A program made the translations under genes and the position numbers. Of a stretch of DNA of 8,546 nt, positions 6,541-8,546 are shown piece by piece (within the stretch, counting starts at the first letter, position 1; every line of letters begins with the position of its first letter). Origin of the DNA: Nitrospirota bacterium (lineage in GTDB: Bacteria; Nitrospirota; CAKKRA01; 9FT-COMBO-42-15); NCBI GenBank assembly GCA_023248415.1, contig JAHFEP010000001.1:9698-18243 (forward strand). Reading direction: 5' to 3'. Under the pieces are notes generated by a model. The model ran no database searches. It saw only the letters and a list, made by a program, of their open reading frames with translations, and was not told the DNA's origin.

Positions 6541-6550
6541 GAAAGCCTCC
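6541..6550 (-). promoter_or_regulatory. Ribosome-binding site fixing the TTG start of the histidine kinase
   Basis: On the minus strand GGAGG (6550-6546) lies 5 nt before TTG (6540-6538). No in-frame ATG or GTG occurs nearby, so this strong site decides the start codon. Confidence 0.75.
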
Positions 6551-6567
6551 GCTTATTTCGTGTAAGC

Positions 6568-6684
6568 GTCATTGCGAGGGGCAAAGTCCCGAAGCAATCG
6601 TGGTGGTTTCTGAAACCGAAGGTGTAGGGGCGTATAATTATACGCCCCTACTTGTGGATTGCTTCGCCTTTGGCTCGCAATGAC
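6568..6684. repeat. MITE/REP-like inverted-repeat element with nested palindromes
   Basis: A 117-bp intergenic element. The left arm (6568-6599) begins GTCATTGCGAG and ends GAAGCAATC; the right arm (6657-6684) is its inverse, with 11-bp and 9-bp exact terminal blocks flanking a diverged middle. Between the arms lie a small hairpin GGTTTC-T-GAAACC (6605-6617) and a perfect 28-bp palindrome. The arm sequence resembles a dispersed repeat I recall from many uncultured bacterial genomes; copy number here cannot be tested from one window. It fills most of the 148 bp between the HD-GYP gene and the kinase gene, ending 4 bp from the HD-GYP stop. Strong RNA folding here could reduce or modulate read-through. 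No transposase is present. Confidence 0.85.
6624..6651. repeat. Perfect 28-bp palindrome nested in the repeat element
   Basis: GTAGGGGCGTATAA is followed directly by its exact reverse complement, with no loop. It sits between the arms of the larger inverted repeat and may be a second element inserted into the first. It has no following T-run on the minus strand, so it is not a standard intrinsic terminator for the signalling genes. Confidence 0.85.
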
Positions 6685-6688
6685 AATC

Positions 6689-7642
6689 TTATTTTTTCAG
6701 CATCTTAAAAAATGCATCAACAAGCTCAGGGTCCCACCAGCCTTTCTGGCTTTCTGTTTTAAGGATATTTGCTGCAGTATCAAAAGGAAGGCCCTTTCTG
6801 TAAGGCCTGTCTGTAATTATGGCATCGTAGACATCAACTATAGCCATTATTCTTGCTATAACAGGGATTTCATCCTTCTTTAAGCCGTCAGGATAACCTG
6901 AGCCGTCGCATCTTTCGTGGTGGGAGCGGATAATCGGAAGCGCATCCGTAAGGGTCTTCAGATTCTTGCATATCTCAGCGCCCTTAACAGGATGGAGCTT
7001 CATCTTTTCAAATTCCTCAGGTGTCAGCTTGCCCGGTTTATTTAGGATAGCCTCATCAATGGCAATCTTTCCGATATCATGTAGGATGCCGCCATTTTTA
7101 AGCGCCTTTTGGTCATTTTCTGAAAGCCCGATCTCTTTTGCAAGACCAATGGCAAAATCAGAGACCCTTTCGCAGTGTCCTTCTGTGTATCTGTCCCGCG
7201 CCTCAATGGTTCTTGCAAGCGTAAATATTACATCCTCTGCTGCCTCAAGGTTGTCATTCAGGAGCTTCATCTTTAAGAGCGCCCTTACCCTTGCCATAAG
7301 CTCTGCCCTGTTAAAGGGCTTTGAAAGAAACTCATCAGCGCCTAAGTCAAGCGCCCTTATCTTGTCCTCTACATCGCGCAGGGCAGTGATTATTACAATG
7401 GGTATAAGCCTTGTCCTGCTGTCATCCTTTAATTTCTTGCAGACCTCAAATCCGTTCATCTTCGGCATCATTACATCAAGAAGGATTAAATCAGGCGGAG
7501 TCCCATCAAAATGCTTTAATGCCTCAATGCCGTTTGATGCAGTAACAATATTATTGTAGCCTGCCTTTTCAAGGTATGCAGAAAGGAGCTCCAGATTCTG
7601 CTGCTCATCATCAACAACAAGTATCTTAGGTTCTTTATTCAT
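6689..7642 (-). CDS. Response regulator with HD-GYP c-di-GMP phosphodiesterase domain
   Basis: A 317-residue RpfG-like two-domain regulator. The receiver (1-125) has the acidic pocket Asp11/Asp12, phospho-acceptor Asp56 in DLILLDVMMP, Thr86 and Lys108 (SKPF). A short helix leads to an HD-GYP domain (about 135-317). The metal-ligand set looks complete: His156 (EGHCERV), His188/Asp189 (GGILHDIGKIAI), His217 (MKLHPVKGAE), His241-His242-Glu243 and Asp246 in HHERCDGSGYPDGL (241-254). HD-GYP domains hydrolyse c-di-GMP to pGpG or GMP, so phosphorylation probably controls c-di-GMP removal in the cytoplasm. The ATG at 7642 overlaps the stop of the upstream receiver gene as ATGA, with GAGGTG at 7652-7647 as ribosome-binding site. 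Downstream, a palindromic repeat separates it from the membrane kinase. No output DNA-binding domain is present. Confidence 0.95.
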   Translation of the reverse strand: MNKEPKILVVDDEQQNLELLSAYLEKAGYNNIVTASNGIEALKHFDGTPPDLILLDVMMPKMNGFEVCKKLKDDSRTRLIPIVIITALRDVEDKIRALDLGADEFLSKPFNRAELMARVRALLKMKLLNDNLEAAEDVIFTLARTIEARDRYTEGHCERVSDFAIGLAKEIGLSENDQKALKNGGILHDIGKIAIDEAILNKPGKLTPEEFEKMKLHPVKGAEICKNLKTLTDALPIIRSHHERCDGSGYPDGLKKDEIPVIARIMAIVDVYDAIITDRPYRKGLPFDTAANILKTESQKGWWDPELVDAFFKMLKK

Positions 7643-8028
7643 ACAGCACCTCGCTTGGATATAAATGATTCTATAACAGAGGGAAATACCTTTACATCTA
7701 TAGGCTTTGAGATATAGCCGTCGCAGCCTGATTGAAGTGCCTTTTCCCTGTCACCCTTCATGGTATGAGCTGTAACTGCAACAATAGGTATGTGCTTAAA
7801 GTCATCTCTTCCCTTTAACAAACGGGTAAGAGTAAGGCCGTCCATGCCAGGAAGCTGTATATCCATTAATATCAGGTCAGGTTTTATCTTTTTGAGGAGT
7901 GTAAGCGCCTCTTCGCTGTTGAACGCCTGATAAATCAGATACCCTTCTGTGCCAAGGATATCTGCAATCAATTCCATGTTTAAAGGGTTGTCCTCAACAA
8001 CTAATATGCTTTTATCCTGTTTTTTCAA
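7639..8028 (-). CDS. Stand-alone receiver domain protein (CheY/DivK-like)
   Basis: A 129-residue single-domain response regulator. The conserved residues are Glu12/Asp13 (VVEDNPLNMEL), phospho-acceptor Asp56 (LILMDIQLPGMDG), Thr86 (AVTAHTM) and Lys108 (YISKPID). The NPLNMEL and DIQLPGMDG wording is typical of DivK-like receivers and of receivers detached from hybrid kinases. With no output domain, it probably works as a phosphate shuttle or protein-binding switch. It starts at TTG 8028, overlapping the TGA of the preceding kinase gene (TTGA). A later ATG (residue 18) would delete the acidic pocket and is excluded. Its stop overlaps the start of the HD-GYP regulator by 4 bp, so all three are tightly coupled. 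The likely phosphodonors are the two kinases of the cluster; which of them is an inference. Confidence 0.93.
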   Translation of the reverse strand: MKKQDKSILVVEDNPLNMELIADILGTEGYLIYQAFNSEEALTLLKKIKPDLILMDIQLPGMDGLTLTRLLKGRDDFKHIPIVAVTAHTMKGDREKALQSGCDGYISKPIDVKVFPSVIESFISKRGAV

Positions 8029-8546
8029 GTTGCATTCTCTTTCTCCCCCAGTGCTCTCCCCTCTGCTGTATTTAGCAGCTCCTCCTTGGTAATAGCCTCG
8101 TCCGGATAAGATGCAGTGCCAAGCTTTACATTTATATTTATATCTTTTTCTGTAATTTTATATTTTTCCAATGACCTCTTTATCCTCTGCATTATTGCCT
8201 CTGCGCCCTTTTTATCAGCGCCTGCAGTAATGCCGACTATCTTTTCTTTATAAATACAGACAGCATCCTTTCTTCCCCTTAAATCATTTTTAAACAGCCT
8301 CTCTATATCCTCAACTACCTTTTTATATTCTTCCTCATTAAGCGATTTCTTCAAATCGTTTGTATTTTCAATCATCGCCATTATCAGGGAAAAGGGGAGC
8401 TGATTCCTTCTTGCCTCATTAATCCCCTTTTCAAGGCAGAAATCAAGGTTGAAATCCTTATAGTAGGGGATAACAAAATTAAACCTGCTTCCATGGCCAA
8501 AATCACTCTCAACCCAGATATTGCCTCCAAACAGCTCAAGAAGCCT
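8025..8546 (-). CDS. Histidine kinase C-terminus fused to a degenerate GGDEF-like domain, partial
   Basis: The last 173 residues of a protein that continues beyond the right edge. Visible residues 1-28 (RLLELFGGNIWVESDFGHGS and on) are the final part of a HATPase_c kinase domain, just after the G2 box. From about residue 34 the sequence follows the GGDEF diguanylate-cyclase pattern in order: LEKGINEARRNQLPFSLIMA, a helical middle, RKDAVCIYKEKIVGITAG where the signature strand should be, AIMQRIKRSLEKY, KLGTASYPDEAITKEELL and a final AEGRALGEKEN. The GGDEF signature is replaced by YKEKI and the usual metal-binding Asp after the first strand is absent (MAMIENT), so cyclase activity is unlikely. 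A separate gene starting at the internal Met (8381) is rejected because the frame is continuous and conserved upstream. It overlaps the receiver gene by 4 bp. Confidence 0.85.
   Translation of the reverse strand, partial: RLLELFGGNIWVESDFGHGSRFNFVIPYYKDFNLDFCLEKGINEARRNQLPFSLIMAMIENTNDLKKSLNEEEYKKVVEDIERLFKNDLRGRKDAVCIYKEKIVGITAGADKKGAEAIMQRIKRSLEKYKITEKDININVKLGTASYPDEAITKEELLNTAEGRALGEKENAT

Noticed and set aside
6633..6642. TATAAT on both strands in the centre of the 28-bp palindrome, as a promoter for the kinase gene
   Set aside because: The hexamer follows from the palindrome's symmetry and no acceptable -35 element lies 16-18 bp upstream on the minus strand.
6624..6651. Palindrome as an intrinsic terminator after the HD-GYP gene
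   Set aside because: No T-run follows it on the minus strand; read-through modulation is possible but classical termination is not supported.
6966..7559. 197-codon open frame on the plus strand inside the HD-GYP gene
   Set aside because: It is antisense to intact receiver and HD-GYP motifs; Ser-rich with no domain pattern.
8025..8381. Separate small gene starting at an internal ATG (8381)
   Set aside because: The frame is open to the window edge and the upstream residues match the HATPase C-terminus and the start of the GGDEF-like fold, so this Met is internal.

Overview
The window is AT-rich, gene-dense bacterial DNA. BamD (an outer-membrane assembly lipoprotein) and a TolC-like exported protein indicate a diderm, Gram-negative cell. 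Small overlapping genes, TTG starts, a large multidomain sensory kinase, HD-GYP signalling and a dispersed GTCATTGCGAG...GAAGCAATC inverted-repeat element suggest an uncultured Nitrospirota- or Desulfobacterota-like lineage. That placement is inferred from style, not from a marker gene.

Layout. (1) Positions 1-1560, minus strand: a compact operon reading DUF4258 protein -> DUF2283 protein -> bamD -> precorrin-2 dehydrogenase (siroheme synthesis, cut by the left edge). The DUF4258/DUF2283 pair looks like a toxin-antitoxin-type module at the head of an essential envelope-biogenesis operon. (2) Positions 1561-1650: a 90-bp divergent promoter region. The rightward promoter is a consensus TTGACA-16-TATAAT whose predicted transcription start falls on or next to the fabH start codon, so fabH is probably translated from a leaderless mRNA. 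(3) Positions 1651-3750, plus strand: fabH, a half-length TolC-like exported protein and a hotdog-fold thioesterase, closely spaced or overlapping. (4) Positions 3760-8546, minus strand: a signalling cluster. In transcription order it holds the end of a histidine kinase fused to a degenerate GGDEF-like domain (cut by the right edge), a stand-alone receiver, a receiver/HD-GYP c-di-GMP phosphodiesterase, a nested palindromic repeat, and a 926-residue membrane histidine kinase with a GAF domain and two consecutive ATPase-like domains, the second degenerate.

How the parts fit. The signalling genes overlap by 4 bp at two junctions and probably form one phosphorelay: two kinases feed a CheY/DivK-like receiver and an HD-GYP output that would lower c-di-GMP. 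Both kinases carry an extra C-terminal domain that resembles a known catalytic domain but lacks its catalytic motifs (a GGDEF-like domain in one, a second HATPase in the other). This pairing of catalytically dead appendages with an intact c-di-GMP phosphodiesterase is the most unusual feature of the window. No rRNA, tRNA, CRISPR array, transposase or convincing intrinsic terminator was seen, and no gene-free stretch exceeds 150 bases.
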